From positions 1 to 59,416 of the forward strand of contig DATGZN010000076.1 in assembly GCA_035297145.1 (NCBI GenBank): 59,416 bases of DNA, read 5' to 3'. Below, piece by piece: positions 9,468 to 17,120 of this stretch. Each line of letters begins with the position of its first letter. Position 1 is the first letter of the stretch. A program made the position numbers and the translations under genes. This DNA comes from QHXW01 sp035297145 (lineage in GTDB: Bacteria > Acidobacteriota > Terriglobia > Bryobacterales > Bryobacteraceae). The notes beneath the pieces are model-generated. The model did not search any database and had not been told where the DNA came from. It saw only the letters and a list, made by a program, of their open reading frames with translations.

Positions 9468-9848
9468 TGGTTACAGCAATCTTACGACAACCCGCCAGGG
9501 GCGAACTGGATGGTAGTGCGCTTCTGCGTTGATCGACGGATGTAGCGCAGGGACACGCGCCGTTTGCGGGTACCTGCGGCTGTGAGGTAGGCACGTGAGA
9601 AAAGCCGCGGGTATCTCGCCAACCCCGCGGTATCCCCGCGCTACAGGGATGGGTGGGTGTTTCATTCGGAACAATGTCGCCAGTAACAAGACCACCGCCG
9701 AAATCAACGTACTTTTAGCGCACTACCAACTGGATAGTGAGGCCTGCATGGGGCCACTGCCCTGATGTGAACTGTCAGGAATCAAAGCCACCTGTTGCTT
9801 TCCCAGTGGAAGTATGTCATCCTTCCTGTTGGAAACCCAATAAACCAC
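9468..9848. other. Intergenic region between divergent genes
   Basis: About 380 bp separate the glycosidase and PadR starts. I see no credible gene. The 78-codon minus-strand frame here has no family features and covers a GC-rich inverted repeat. The right half, next to the PadR start, is lower in GC, but no palindrome comparable to the operator of the second PadR gene is evident. Confidence 0.5.
9541..9645. repeat. Long-range imperfect inverted repeat
   Basis: TGTAGCGCAGGG (9541-9552) pairs with CCCCGCGCTACA (9634-9645), with 11 of 12 positions complementary. The interior is GC-rich and contains further short repeats of the GCGGGTA / CCGCGGTA kind. It looks like an extragenic palindromic element rather than coding DNA. 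Confidence 0.4.
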
Positions 9849-10196
9849 ATGAAAGAGAAAGCGGACGTCCTACAAGGCACGCTGGCGTTGATGGTCCTGA
9901 AAACTCTGGACGTGCTGGGCCCGCTGCACGGCTACGGCATTGCCCGGCGTATCGAGCAGATCAGCGGCGATCTTCTTTCGGTAAATCAAGGCACGCTATA
10001 CCCCGTCCTGCTGAAGCTGGAGCAGGAGGGTTCCGTCGCCTCCGAATGGGGCGCCTCCGACAATAATCGCAAGGCGCGCTTCTATCGGCTGACGCGCGAC
10101 GGCCGAAAGCAATTGCGTGCCGAAACGCGAGATTGGGAACAGAGCGCCGCCATCATCCGGCGATTCTTCGCTGCGAAAGCAGAGGATTTCCAATGA
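9849..10196 (+). CDS. PadR-family transcriptional regulator (unit 1)
   Basis: A 115-aa winged-helix repressor of the short PadR (subfamily 2) type. The start is placed at the ATG giving MKEKADVLQGTLALMVLKTL, because this is the conserved family N-terminus. The longer frame from 9795 would add 18 residues with no similarity to the family. The core shows LHGYGIARRIEQ (recognition region), GTLYPVLLKLEQEG and the wing ARFYRLTRDGRKQL. The stop overlaps the ATG of the ADOP permease gene in an ATGA arrangement (10193-10196), so the two are translationally coupled and probably functionally linked. It should repress this operon, with the signal perhaps relayed from the permease. No operator palindrome was recognised upstream. 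Confidence 0.92.
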   Translation: MKEKADVLQGTLALMVLKTLDVLGPLHGYGIARRIEQISGDLLSVNQGTLYPVLLKLEQEGSVASEWGASDNNRKARFYRLTRDGRKQLRAETRDWEQSAAIIRRFFAAKAEDFQ

Positions 10197-12967
10197 GACC
10201 CTTGCGCCGTTTTCTGCGCCGGCTCAGTTCCTGGACGCGACGCCGGCAAGACGAAGAACGCTTGCAGCAAGAGATCGAAGAACATCTCGCTCTCCAAACT
10301 GCCGAGAATATTCGCGGTGGCTTGTCGCCCGTCGAGGCGCGGCGTCACGCTGTGCTGAAGTTCGGAACCGTCGAAGCAATCCGGGAGGACTATCGTGCCC
10401 AGAAGGGCTTGCCATTTCTCGAAACTCTGGTACAAGATACACGCCACGCGATGCGCCGCTTGCGAAAGTCCCCGGCGTTCACGATCACTACCGTCCTGAC
10501 GCTGGCGCTGGGCATTGGCGCAACCACTTCCATCTTCACTTTGGTCCACGCCGTAATCCTGAAATCGCTGGCCGTAGCGAATCCCACCGAATTGTACCGC
10601 CTCGGAAAAGAGAGCCGCTGCTGCTACTGGGGCGCGTACAGTCAAGACAAAGAGTTCTCTCTTGTCTCTTACGACCTATACAAATACTTCTGTGACAACA
10701 CCAAAGGTTTTGCGGAATTGGCCGCCTTTGCAGCGTCTGAGCAGTTATCCGGTGTCCGGCGTGCCGGCACGCCAGCGGCCGCCCAAAGTTATCCCTCCGA
10801 GTTCGTCTCCGGCAATTACTTCACCATGTTCGGCGTCAATGCCTATACCGGCCGTGTGCTCACCGCCGCTGATGATCGTCCCGGCGCTCCGCCCGTCGCC
10901 ATGATGAGCTACCGGCTGTGGCAGCAAGGTTATGGATCGGATCCGTCCGTTATAGGTGCCGTCTTTAATCTGAGTGATAGTCCCTTTACTGTCGTGGGTA
11001 TCACTCCGCCCGGTTTCTTCGGTGACACTCTCCGCAGCGATCCTCCTGATTTCTTTCTGCCGTTGGCAACCGAGGATGGCGAAATCCACAACCCCGAAAC
11101 CCACTGGTTAGATCTGATCGGTCGCATCCGTCCCGGCGCGGCGCCCGTGTCTATAGAGGCTGAAATGCGCGTCGAGCTCAAGCAATGGCTGCGCTCGCAC
11201 TGGGCTGAGATGAGCGCTAACGATCGCGCGAAATTTCCTCAGCAGACTCTGTTCCTCAGCCCGGGAGGCGCCGGCATCACCAGCATGCGCGAGGAGTATG
11301 AACACTGGCTGCAAATCCTCATGATGGTTTCCGCGTTTGTGCTGCTCATCGTCTGCGCCAACGTTGCCAATCTCATGCTCGTTCGCGGCCTGGAGCGCCG
11401 CCGTCAGACATCGTTGAGCATGGCCCTGGGCGCACGCCCATCCAGGTTAATCAGGCAGGCACTCACCGAAAGCGTAATCCTCTCATTGCTAGGCGGCGCC
11501 ACAGGTTTGCTGATCGCGGTTGCCGGCACGCAGTTGATTGTCCATTTTGCGTTCCCACCAGATTATGGCGTGGCCGGCATTCCCATTAGCGCGTCGCCCT
11601 CCATGCCCGTGTTGCTGTTCGCATTCTCCCTGTCGTTGGTCACCGGAGTCGCCTTCGGCATCGCTCCCGCATGGATGTCCACGCGCGTGGATCCCATCGA
11701 AGCTCTCCGCGGTGCCAGCCGCTCCACCGCGCGCACTGGCTCCGTTCCGCGGAAGATGCTTGTGGTACTCCAGGCCGCGCTCTCGCTTGTTTTGCTCTCC
11801 GCCTCGGGACTGCTCGCCGCCGCTCTGCGCAATCTCGAGCATCAGGATTTCGGATTCCAACCCGATCGACGCATCATAGTGAACTTCGACCCAAGGCTGG
11901 CCGGTTATTATCGGCCAGAGCAGCTCACGCCGCTCTACCGCCGCATCCAGGATTCGATATCCGCTGTACCCGGCGTGTCATCGGTGGCTCTCTGTATATA
12001 CTCGCCGCTTGCCGGCAACAATTGGGGCGCCGGCGTCTGGGTGGATGGTCATCCCGCTCCCGGGCCCAACGACGACGACTATTCTTTCTTCGATCGAGTG
12101 ACGGCTGGCTACTTCGACGCGATCGGAAACCCGATCCTGAGAGGACGCGGTATTACCGAACAGGATCGAACGAACTCGCAGCACGTGGCTGTCATCAACG
12201 AAGCGTTTGCCCGGAAGTTTTTCAAGAATGAAGATCCCATCGGGAAGTATTTCGGACGCTCTGAAATAACAACGTCGCATCTATATGAAGTCATAGGCAT
12301 AGCCAAAGATGCTCGCTATTTGACTTTTCAGATTGACAAGCCCATTGACCCGTTCTTTTTTCTGCCCGAAGAGCAGCACGACTTTTCGCCCAAGTCCGGG
12401 TCTGAAGAAGTTAGCCCAAGCTCGCATTACATGCGCGACATCATCGTTGTGACCAGGCCTGGAGCCACCCTGTCGTTTCCTCAACTGCGTCAAGCCATGG
12501 CCTCAGTCGATCCCAACCTGCCGATCATCTCCATTCGCCCTTTGAGTGAACAAGTGGCCGGCGTATTCCGCCAACAGCGCCTGATCGCCCGTTTGACTTC
12601 ATTCTTCGGACTTCTGTCACTCGTATTAGCATCGATCGGATTGTACGGCGTCACCGCCTATAACGCCGGTCGCCGTGTCAACGAGATCGGCGTCCGCATG
12701 GCGCTCGGCGCCGATCGTCGTCAGGTCATCGCCTTGATTCTGCGAGGCGCATTCAGTTTGATTCTCTTCGGACTACTGATCGGCTTACCCCTGACCTTCG
12801 CCGCCGGCCGCTTCCTCGGCAGTCAGCTTTACGGCTTCAATCCGTACGATCCCCTGGTAACGCTAATAGCCGTCCTGACGCTCGGCCTTTCCGCCCTGGC
12901 GGCATCTTTGATTCCAGCTCTTCGGGCAAGCTTGGTTTTGCCTCTGGAAGCACTGCGCGCTGAATAA
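10193..12967 (+). CDS. ADOP-family permease (MacB/FtsX-like, duplicated), unit 1
   Basis: 924 aa from the ATG that overlaps the PadR stop. A helical prefix (about 1-80, QDEERLQQEIEEHLALQTAENIRGGLSPVEARR) precedes the first transmembrane helix (SPAFTITTVLTLALGIGATTSIF). A periplasmic MacB-like core domain, a block of three helices near 380-500 (FVLLIVCANVANLMLVRGLERRRQ), a second large periplasmic domain and a final three-helix FtsX block (GLYGVTAYNAGRRVNEIGVRMALGADRRQV) follow. The gene therefore encodes two FtsX halves in one chain, the hallmark of acidobacterial duplicated orphan permeases. No ATPase gene is adjacent. The prefix differs from that of the three permeases in unit 2. Substrate is unknown, with export or envelope stress roles inferred from MacB. 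Confidence 0.92.
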   Translation: MRPLRRFLRRLSSWTRRRQDEERLQQEIEEHLALQTAENIRGGLSPVEARRHAVLKFGTVEAIREDYRAQKGLPFLETLVQDTRHAMRRLRKSPAFTITTVLTLALGIGATTSIFTLVHAVILKSLAVANPTELYRLGKESRCCYWGAYSQDKEFSLVSYDLYKYFCDNTKGFAELAAFAASEQLSGVRRAGTPAAAQSYPSEFVSGNYFTMFGVNAYTGRVLTAADDRPGAPPVAMMSYRLWQQGYGSDPSVIGAVFNLSDSPFTVVGITPPGFFGDTLRSDPPDFFLPLATEDGEIHNPETHWLDLIGRIRPGAAPVSIEAEMRVELKQWLRSHWAEMSANDRAKFPQQTLFLSPGGAGITSMREEYEHWLQILMMVSAFVLLIVCANVANLMLVRGLERRRQTSLSMALGARPSRLIRQALTESVILSLLGGATGLLIAVAGTQLIVHFAFPPDYGVAGIPISASPSMPVLLFAFSLSLVTGVAFGIAPAWMSTRVDPIEALRGASRSTARTGSVPRKMLVVLQAALSLVLLSASGLLAAALRNLEHQDFGFQPDRRIIVNFDPRLAGYYRPEQLTPLYRRIQDSISAVPGVSSVALCIYSPLAGNNWGAGVWVDGHPAPGPNDDDYSFFDRVTAGYFDAIGNPILRGRGITEQDRTNSQHVAVINEAFARKFFKNEDPIGKYFGRSEITTSHLYEVIGIAKDARYLTFQIDKPIDPFFFLPEEQHDFSPKSGSEEVSPSSHYMRDIIVVTRPGATLSFPQLRQAMASVDPNLPIISIRPLSEQVAGVFRQQRLIARLTSFFGLLSLVLASIGLYGVTAYNAGRRVNEIGVRMALGADRRQVIALILRGAFSLILFGLLIGLPLTFAAGRFLGSQLYGFNPYDPLVTLIAVLTLGLSALAASLIPALRASLVLPLEALRAE

Positions 12968-13016
12968 TCCATTCAGCATCACTAACTTTCCTTCATCTCC
13001 TAATATTTCTTAATAG

Positions 13017-13046
13017 TTGCAAAGCGAAACCACTTCGCTGGATACT
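13017..13046 (+). promoter_or_regulatory. Candidate sigma70-type promoter for the FecR-domain gene
   Basis: TTGCAA (13017-13022) and GATACT (13041-13046) are separated by 18 bp in an AT-rich gap. The spacer contains a small hairpin, AGCGAA (13023-13028 region) pairing with TTCGCT. Transcription would begin around 13053 and give a leader of about 30 nt that includes the Shine-Dalgarno. Confidence 0.35.
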
Positions 13047-13072
13047 GCGTTAGACAGGTTGACGGCAACGTC

Positions 13073-13078
13073 AGGAGG
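13073..13078 (+). promoter_or_regulatory. Shine-Dalgarno AGGAGG deciding the FecR-domain start
   Basis: AGGAGG lies 2 nt from the ATG at 13081 but 5 nt from the in-frame ATG at 13084. The better spacing favours the second ATG. Confidence 0.6.
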
Positions 13079-13083
13079 AAATG

Positions 13084-14856
13084 ATGAACAGATTCTGGTT
13101 CGCCGGCATACTGGCCGCCGGGGCCCTCAGCATGTGGGCGCAGGACGACCCCCCATCCCGCGTGGCGCGGCTGAACTTCCTGGAAGGCTCGGTCTCTCTC
13201 CAACCGTCCGGCCAGGACGATTGGGCGTCGGCCGCTCCCAACTATCCCTTAACCATCGGTGATCATTTGTGGGTCGACCAGGGTTCGCGCGCTGAACTCC
13301 ACATCGGTTCCACCGCGATCCGGCTCTCTCACGACACCGCCCTCGCCTTCTTGAATCTCGATGACCGCATGACGCAGATTCGTCTGTCGGCCGGTACTAT
13401 CAGCGTCACCGTCCGCCACATGGACGACGACGAGAGCTACGAGATCGATACACCTAACAGCGCCGTCTCCCTGCTTCGTCCAGGCGTCTACCGCATCGAC
13501 GCGGACCCTGACCAGCAGACCACCACCGTTACCGTGCGCGGCGGAGATGCGGAAGTTACCGCGGGCGCCGCATTCGGCGTCCACGCGCAGCAGTCCGCCG
13601 TTATTGCCGGCTCTGACCAGCCCAGTACTCAGGTGAATGTCGCCGGTCCTCCAGATGACTTCGATCGCTGGCGGATCGATCGCGATGAGCGTTATGATCG
13701 CCGGCCGCCACCCCGCTACGTCTCGCCCAACATGGTTGGTTATGAGGATCTCGACGACAACGGAGTTTGGCGTGAGGATCCAAGCTACGGCGCTGTCTGG
13801 TATCCCAACGCCGTCGCCGCCGGCTGGGCGCCCTATCATTACGGACATTGGGCCTGGGTCGAGCCGTGGGGATGGACCTGGATCGACGACGCTCCCTGGG
13901 GATTCGCGCCTTTCCATTATGGCCGCTGGGCGTTTGTCGCAGGCACTTGGGGATGGGTTCCCGGACCCGTCTACGCTCGGCCGGTCTATGCACCGGCGCT
14001 CGTGGCTTGGGTAGGCGGTGGCGGCTTCGGCGCCGGTCTATCGTTTGGAGTGGGAGGCGGGGTCGCCTGGATCCCGCTCGGGCCACGCGAGCCGTTCATT
14101 CCTTCCTATCACGTCAGTAACGTTTATGTGAATCGCGTCAACATGGTTGAGGTGACGCACATTAATGTAACGAACGTCACAAACATCACTTATGTCAACC
14201 GAACCGTGCCTGGCGCCGTGGTCGCGGTATCGCGCACCGATTTCGCCGCCGCCCGGCCGGTGGCGCGCGTTGCCGTGAAGGTGCCGCCGCAAGCTCTGGC
14301 GCAGGCTACAGTCTCCACCCGTGAAGTTCCGGTCACCCGGCAGCAAGCGATCGCCGCCCGCCCTGTTAGCACTGTCCGCGTTGCCCAACCCTCTCAGCGC
14401 ATCGTGAACACGGCAGTGGTCACCAAGACCCCGCCGCCCGCTGCCACCAGGGCGCTGGCAAGGCCGCCTGCTGCGCAGACCTTTCGCCCGGCGGCGCCCA
14501 ATCAGCCTGCCTCGATTGCCAGACCGCCGGCTCAGCAGACTCCGGTAAACAGGCCGCCGGCCCAGGCCACGGAGTCGTATAAGCCGCCGCAACAGCAGAC
14601 CCCGGCGAACAGGCCACAAGTTCAACAGGCGCCGGCCTACAAACCGCCGGCTCAACAGACTGAGTCGTACAAACCTCCGCCGAAGGAAACGCCGGCGCCC
14701 GTCAGACCTCAAAGTGAGCCGTCATATCGTCCGCCTGCCGCGCAACAGCCGCAGCACGCACAGGCAGCTCCGGCGGAAAAGCCAAAGCCTGAATCGAAAC
14801 CCAAACCCGAATCGAAACCAAAAGGGAAAGAGAAGGAAAAAGAGAAGGAAAAGTAG
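13084..14856 (+). CDS. FecR-domain, DUF6600-like secreted protein with Pro/Gln-rich repeat tail
   Basis: A signal peptide ends near MWAQ. A FecR-like domain (about 25-190, ARLNFLEGSVSLQPSG ... SAVSLLRPGVYRID) is followed by an aromatic-rich region with tandem WxPYHYGHWAWV / FAPFHYGRWAFV / GTWGWVPGP motifs, as in DUF6600 proteins. After a Val/Thr/Asn-rich segment comes a low-complexity tail built from degenerate repeats of PPAQQTPVNRPPAQATESYK type. It ends in a Lys/Glu run (KGKEKEKEKEK). The protein is 590 aa and is probably periplasmic or cell-surface. FecR domains usually relay signals to anti-sigma or sigma factors, but here no sigma gene is adjacent, so a structural role is equally likely. 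It is convergent with the amidase gene, with 1 bp between stops. Confidence 0.85.
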   Translation: MNRFWFAGILAAGALSMWAQDDPPSRVARLNFLEGSVSLQPSGQDDWASAAPNYPLTIGDHLWVDQGSRAELHIGSTAIRLSHDTALAFLNLDDRMTQIRLSAGTISVTVRHMDDDESYEIDTPNSAVSLLRPGVYRIDADPDQQTTTVTVRGGDAEVTAGAAFGVHAQQSAVIAGSDQPSTQVNVAGPPDDFDRWRIDRDERYDRRPPPRYVSPNMVGYEDLDDNGVWREDPSYGAVWYPNAVAAGWAPYHYGHWAWVEPWGWTWIDDAPWGFAPFHYGRWAFVAGTWGWVPGPVYARPVYAPALVAWVGGGGFGAGLSFGVGGGVAWIPLGPREPFIPSYHVSNVYVNRVNMVEVTHINVTNVTNITYVNRTVPGAVVAVSRTDFAAARPVARVAVKVPPQALAQATVSTREVPVTRQQAIAARPVSTVRVAQPSQRIVNTAVVTKTPPPAATRALARPPAAQTFRPAAPNQPASIARPPAQQTPVNRPPAQATESYKPPQQQTPANRPQVQQAPAYKPPAQQTESYKPPPKETPAPVRPQSEPSYRPPAAQQPQHAQAAPAEKPKPESKPKPESKPKGKEKEKEKEK

Positions 14857-14857
14857 G

Positions 14858-15346
14858 CTAGGCGGCGGCTTCCCGAAGTATTCGGTCGATGTCCGCCGCG
14901 CCCGGGCACGTCTTAGACGCCCGAATCTCGCGGTGCATGATGACATGATCGCGGTCCAGTGGAATCTTCCACCGGGCCGCGATTTCTTTTACCAGCGCCG
15001 CGCTCGTGGCGTACTGCTCGTCCGGCCAAACGTCTTGTGGCTGGCCCTCATGCTCGATGCCGATGGTGTAGTAGTTGGGATTGACCTGCGGGTCGATCAG
15101 CTTCCAGGTGGGACGGACGACCGTGCCCGCGTGAAAGGCCGTATCAGCTTCATTCACGAATTGGTGGATGCGCCCCGATTTTCCCACGCCGTAATGAGCT
15201 GAAACCGAGGAGCGAGGATCGCGGAACGTGAGGTCCGCCGCCTCGAGCGAACCCACGATGATGTGGATGACGATGGCTTTGGGCTCGTGCCCGTGCCGCT
15301 CTTTGCGGAAATTCTCAGTGGCGCAGCCGACCCACTGGCTTTGCAT
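14858..15346 (-). CDS. N-acetylmuramoyl-L-alanine amidase (Amidase_2, T7-lysozyme-like)
   Basis: Cleaves the amide bond between muramic acid and the peptide stem. With the chosen start (162 aa) the zinc ligands are His28 (AIVIHII), His138 (VIMHREI) and Cys147 (KTCPG), and the catalytic Lys145 lies two residues before the Cys, as in T7 lysozyme. SVSAHYGVGKSGRIHQFV and YYTIGIEHEGQ are typical amidase_2 blocks. A longer frame to 15373 exists. The ATG at 15346 is preferred because it shares its A with the TAA stop of the upstream gene (TAATG), the usual sign of translational coupling. No signal peptide is visible, so export may need the partner membrane protein, or it may act on recycled fragments in the cytoplasm. 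Confidence 0.88.
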   Translation of the reverse strand: MQSQWVGCATENFRKERHGHEPKAIVIHIIVGSLEAADLTFRDPRSSVSAHYGVGKSGRIHQFVNEADTAFHAGTVVRPTWKLIDPQVNPNYYTIGIEHEGQPQDVWPDEQYATSAALVKEIAARWKIPLDRDHVIMHREIRASKTCPGAADIDRILREAAA

Positions 15347-16227
15347 TAAAGATTGCCCTTCTCGCCTTGCCAAGAAGGAACTGCGCTGGCGCTCGGCGAT
15401 TGCCGCTGCTCACGAAGTTCCTGCTCCTTGCGCGCTAGCGCCGGGCGGAATGACACTAAGTCTTTCAGTACGTTGTACCAGAACGGCGCGCCCAGGCTCA
15501 GGAGCATCGCCGAAAGCGCAATGCCTGGCAGCTTCGCGGCGTTCCAGGTCCAAGTCTGCGGCACGATCAAACGCGCTTCCGCGCCTTGGCGCAATACCTC
15601 GAATGCATCAAGCTGTAATCCAGCGGCGACCGCAATCGCAATCACCGCCGTTACGAGGCTGGTGTGGCGCGCGAAGCGATGCGAGATGCGGTCCATGGTT
15701 TCGTCGAAACAGGCGTGGATACACCCGGCGAACTGGCTCGGCGCCTCGGTGACCACTGCGATCGCGTGCTGCATCGACGCGGGGAGATCGGGCCGCAGCG
15801 CTTCCAGCTTCAATCCGAGCAGATGGATATTTTCCAGAACCTCGGCCGGGTCCTTAATGCCGTTGGCTTCGAGCATCTTCTTCAAAGTCTGGCGAGCGTA
15901 TTCGTCAAGCGCTTTGCCCCCCGGCTCGTTGCCCGCCGCCAGTTCCAAAAGGATGCGGGTCAACTCTTCGCGCTGGATGACTGTGCCCAACTTGCCTTCA
16001 GCTCGTGCAACCAGCGGATGCCGCAGAACCGCGCCCGCAATCTGCCCGACCGCGAACGGTGTGGCCTTGGGATCAATCTGATTCAGGATCGTCATGACGC
16101 CGCGCAGTAGGTTGCGGCTGCGCCAATTGAGCGCGCCCGTCACGACTTGCGTCAGCAGCGTAACCCCCACGCTGACCAACAGGATCACCGCCGTGAATCC
16201 GATTAAGCTATCAAGGGATTTGAGCAC
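15346..16227 (-). CDS. Integral membrane protein, unknown function, coupled to amidase
   Basis: 293 aa, not assigned to a named family. A first membrane helix (about 9-30, FTAVILLVSVGVTLLTQVV) is followed by a soluble, mostly helical middle (35-185) and two further hydrophobic segments (about 192-208, VTAVIAIAVAAGLQL; 233-255, LPGIALSAMLLSLGAPFWYNVL). The C-terminal tail is charged and rich in Glu, Gln and Ser. The stop overlaps the amidase ATG, so the two proteins are made together and may form a peptidoglycan-associated unit. Start is GTG, 15 nt downstream of a consensus TATAAT on the same strand. Similar proteins with a lone C-terminal membrane hairpin occur in other acidobacteria as hypotheticals, so no function is claimed. 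Confidence 0.75.
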   Translation of the reverse strand: MLKSLDSLIGFTAVILLVSVGVTLLTQVVTGALNWRSRNLLRGVMTILNQIDPKATPFAVGQIAGAVLRHPLVARAEGKLGTVIQREELTRILLELAAGNEPGGKALDEYARQTLKKMLEANGIKDPAEVLENIHLLGLKLEALRPDLPASMQHAIAVVTEAPSQFAGCIHACFDETMDRISHRFARHTSLVTAVIAIAVAAGLQLDAFEVLRQGAEARLIVPQTWTWNAAKLPGIALSAMLLSLGAPFWYNVLKDLVSFRPALARKEQELREQRQSPSASAVPSWQGEKGNL

Positions 16228-16242
16228 CGGGCTTCTACTCCG

Positions 16243-16248
16243 ATTATA
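16243..16248 (-). promoter_or_regulatory. -10 element TATAAT for the membrane protein-amidase operon
   Basis: A perfect TATAAT on the minus strand lies 15 nt upstream of the GTG at 16227. A TTGACA occurs on the same strand at 16257-16262 but is too close for a normal -35 with this element. Promoters of the two divergent genes overlap in about 50 bp. Confidence 0.45.
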
Positions 16249-16264
16249 GGGGCCGATGTCAAGC

Positions 16265-16270
16265 TACAAT
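16265..16270 (+). promoter_or_regulatory. -10-like hexamer TACAAT for the isomerase-like gene
   Basis: TACAAT lies 9 nt before the ATG at 16280. No Shine-Dalgarno is seen between them. It faces the divergent TATAAT at 16243-16248. Confidence 0.4.
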
Positions 16271-16279
16271 GCAGCTATC

Positions 16280-17116
16280 ATGATGACCCGTAGATCGGCT
16301 TTCGGAACGCTCGCAGTAGGCGGGCTGGCGGCATCAGCTCAATCCCCCGCGCCGCTGAAGGGCCGCTTAAAGCAGTCCGTGGCGCGGTGGTGTTACGACA
16401 AAATGAGGCTGGACGATCTATGCCAGGCGGCGGCGCGCATCGGCTTGAAGGGGATCGATCTGGTTGATTCCAAAGACTGGCCGACGGTCCAGAAGTACGG
16501 TCTGATTCCGGCCATGACGCCCGGCGCCGGTACCATTGCCGATGCCCTCAACCGCACGGAGAACCACGACAGGCTGGAGCGCGAATTCCAGGAAAACATC
16601 GAAAAGGCTGCAAAGGCCGGTGTGCCGAATGTCATCACATTTTCGGGAAATCGCCGAGGTTTGCCGGATGAAATTGGCCTGGAGAACTGTGTGACTGGGT
16701 TGAACCGGGTCAAGAAAATCGCCGAAGATAAGGGCGTGACGATCTGCCTGGAACTGCTGAATAGCAAGATCGATCACCACGACTACCAGTGCGACCACAC
16801 CGTCTGGGGTGTGGAAGTGATCAAGCGCGTGGATTCACCGCGCGTGAAGCTGCTCTACGATATCTATCACATGCAGATCATGGAAGGCGATGTGATTCGC
16901 ACCATTCGCAATAACATCCAGTATCTGGCCCACTTTCACACCGGCGGCGTGCCCGGCCGGCACGAGATCGACAATACGCAGGAACTGAACTACGGCGCTG
17001 TCGCAAAAGCGATCGTGGATCTGGGATTCCAGGGCTACATGGCACACGAGTTCGTGCCCGCATCGAAGGACGGAATCAAATCACTCGAAGATGCGGCGAA
17101 GTTGTGCGACGCGTAA
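16280..17116 (+). CDS. Secreted TIM-barrel protein of the hydroxypyruvate isomerase / xylose isomerase-like family
   Basis: 278 aa from the ATG at 16280 (16283 also possible). The N-terminus MMTRRSAFGTLAVGGLAASA is a twin-arginine-like export signal. The rest is an AP-endonuclease-2/xylose isomerase-like barrel with strands such as GLKGIDLVDS, VPNVITFSGNRRG, GVTICLELLNSK and LLYDIYHMQIMEGD. Likely metal ligands are the Glu in CLELLN, Asp in LYDIYHMQ and Glu in MAHEFVP, in the order seen in hydroxypyruvate isomerases. Such exported isomerase-like proteins are frequent in Solibacter-type genomes and may act on sugar acids in the periplasm. The true substrate is not evident. It is convergent with the histidine kinase gene, with a 4 bp gap. 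Confidence 0.82.
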   Translation: MMTRRSAFGTLAVGGLAASAQSPAPLKGRLKQSVARWCYDKMRLDDLCQAAARIGLKGIDLVDSKDWPTVQKYGLIPAMTPGAGTIADALNRTENHDRLEREFQENIEKAAKAGVPNVITFSGNRRGLPDEIGLENCVTGLNRVKKIAEDKGVTICLELLNSKIDHHDYQCDHTVWGVEVIKRVDSPRVKLLYDIYHMQIMEGDVIRTIRNNIQYLAHFHTGGVPGRHEIDNTQELNYGAVAKAIVDLGFQGYMAHEFVPASKDGIKSLEDAAKLCDA

Positions 17117-17120
17117 GAGC

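Noticed and set aside
9471..9707. 78-codon minus-strand frame between the glycosidase and PadR genes
   Set aside because: It mainly covers a GC-rich inverted repeat and has no protein family features.
13249..13917. 222-codon minus-strand frame
   Set aside because: Antisense to the FecR-domain gene. Composition is that of a shadow frame.
14500..14700. Repeats resembling a CRISPR array
   Set aside because: In-frame Pro/Gln-rich protein repeats of uneven length inside the FecR-domain gene. Spacers are not unique and repeats are degenerate.
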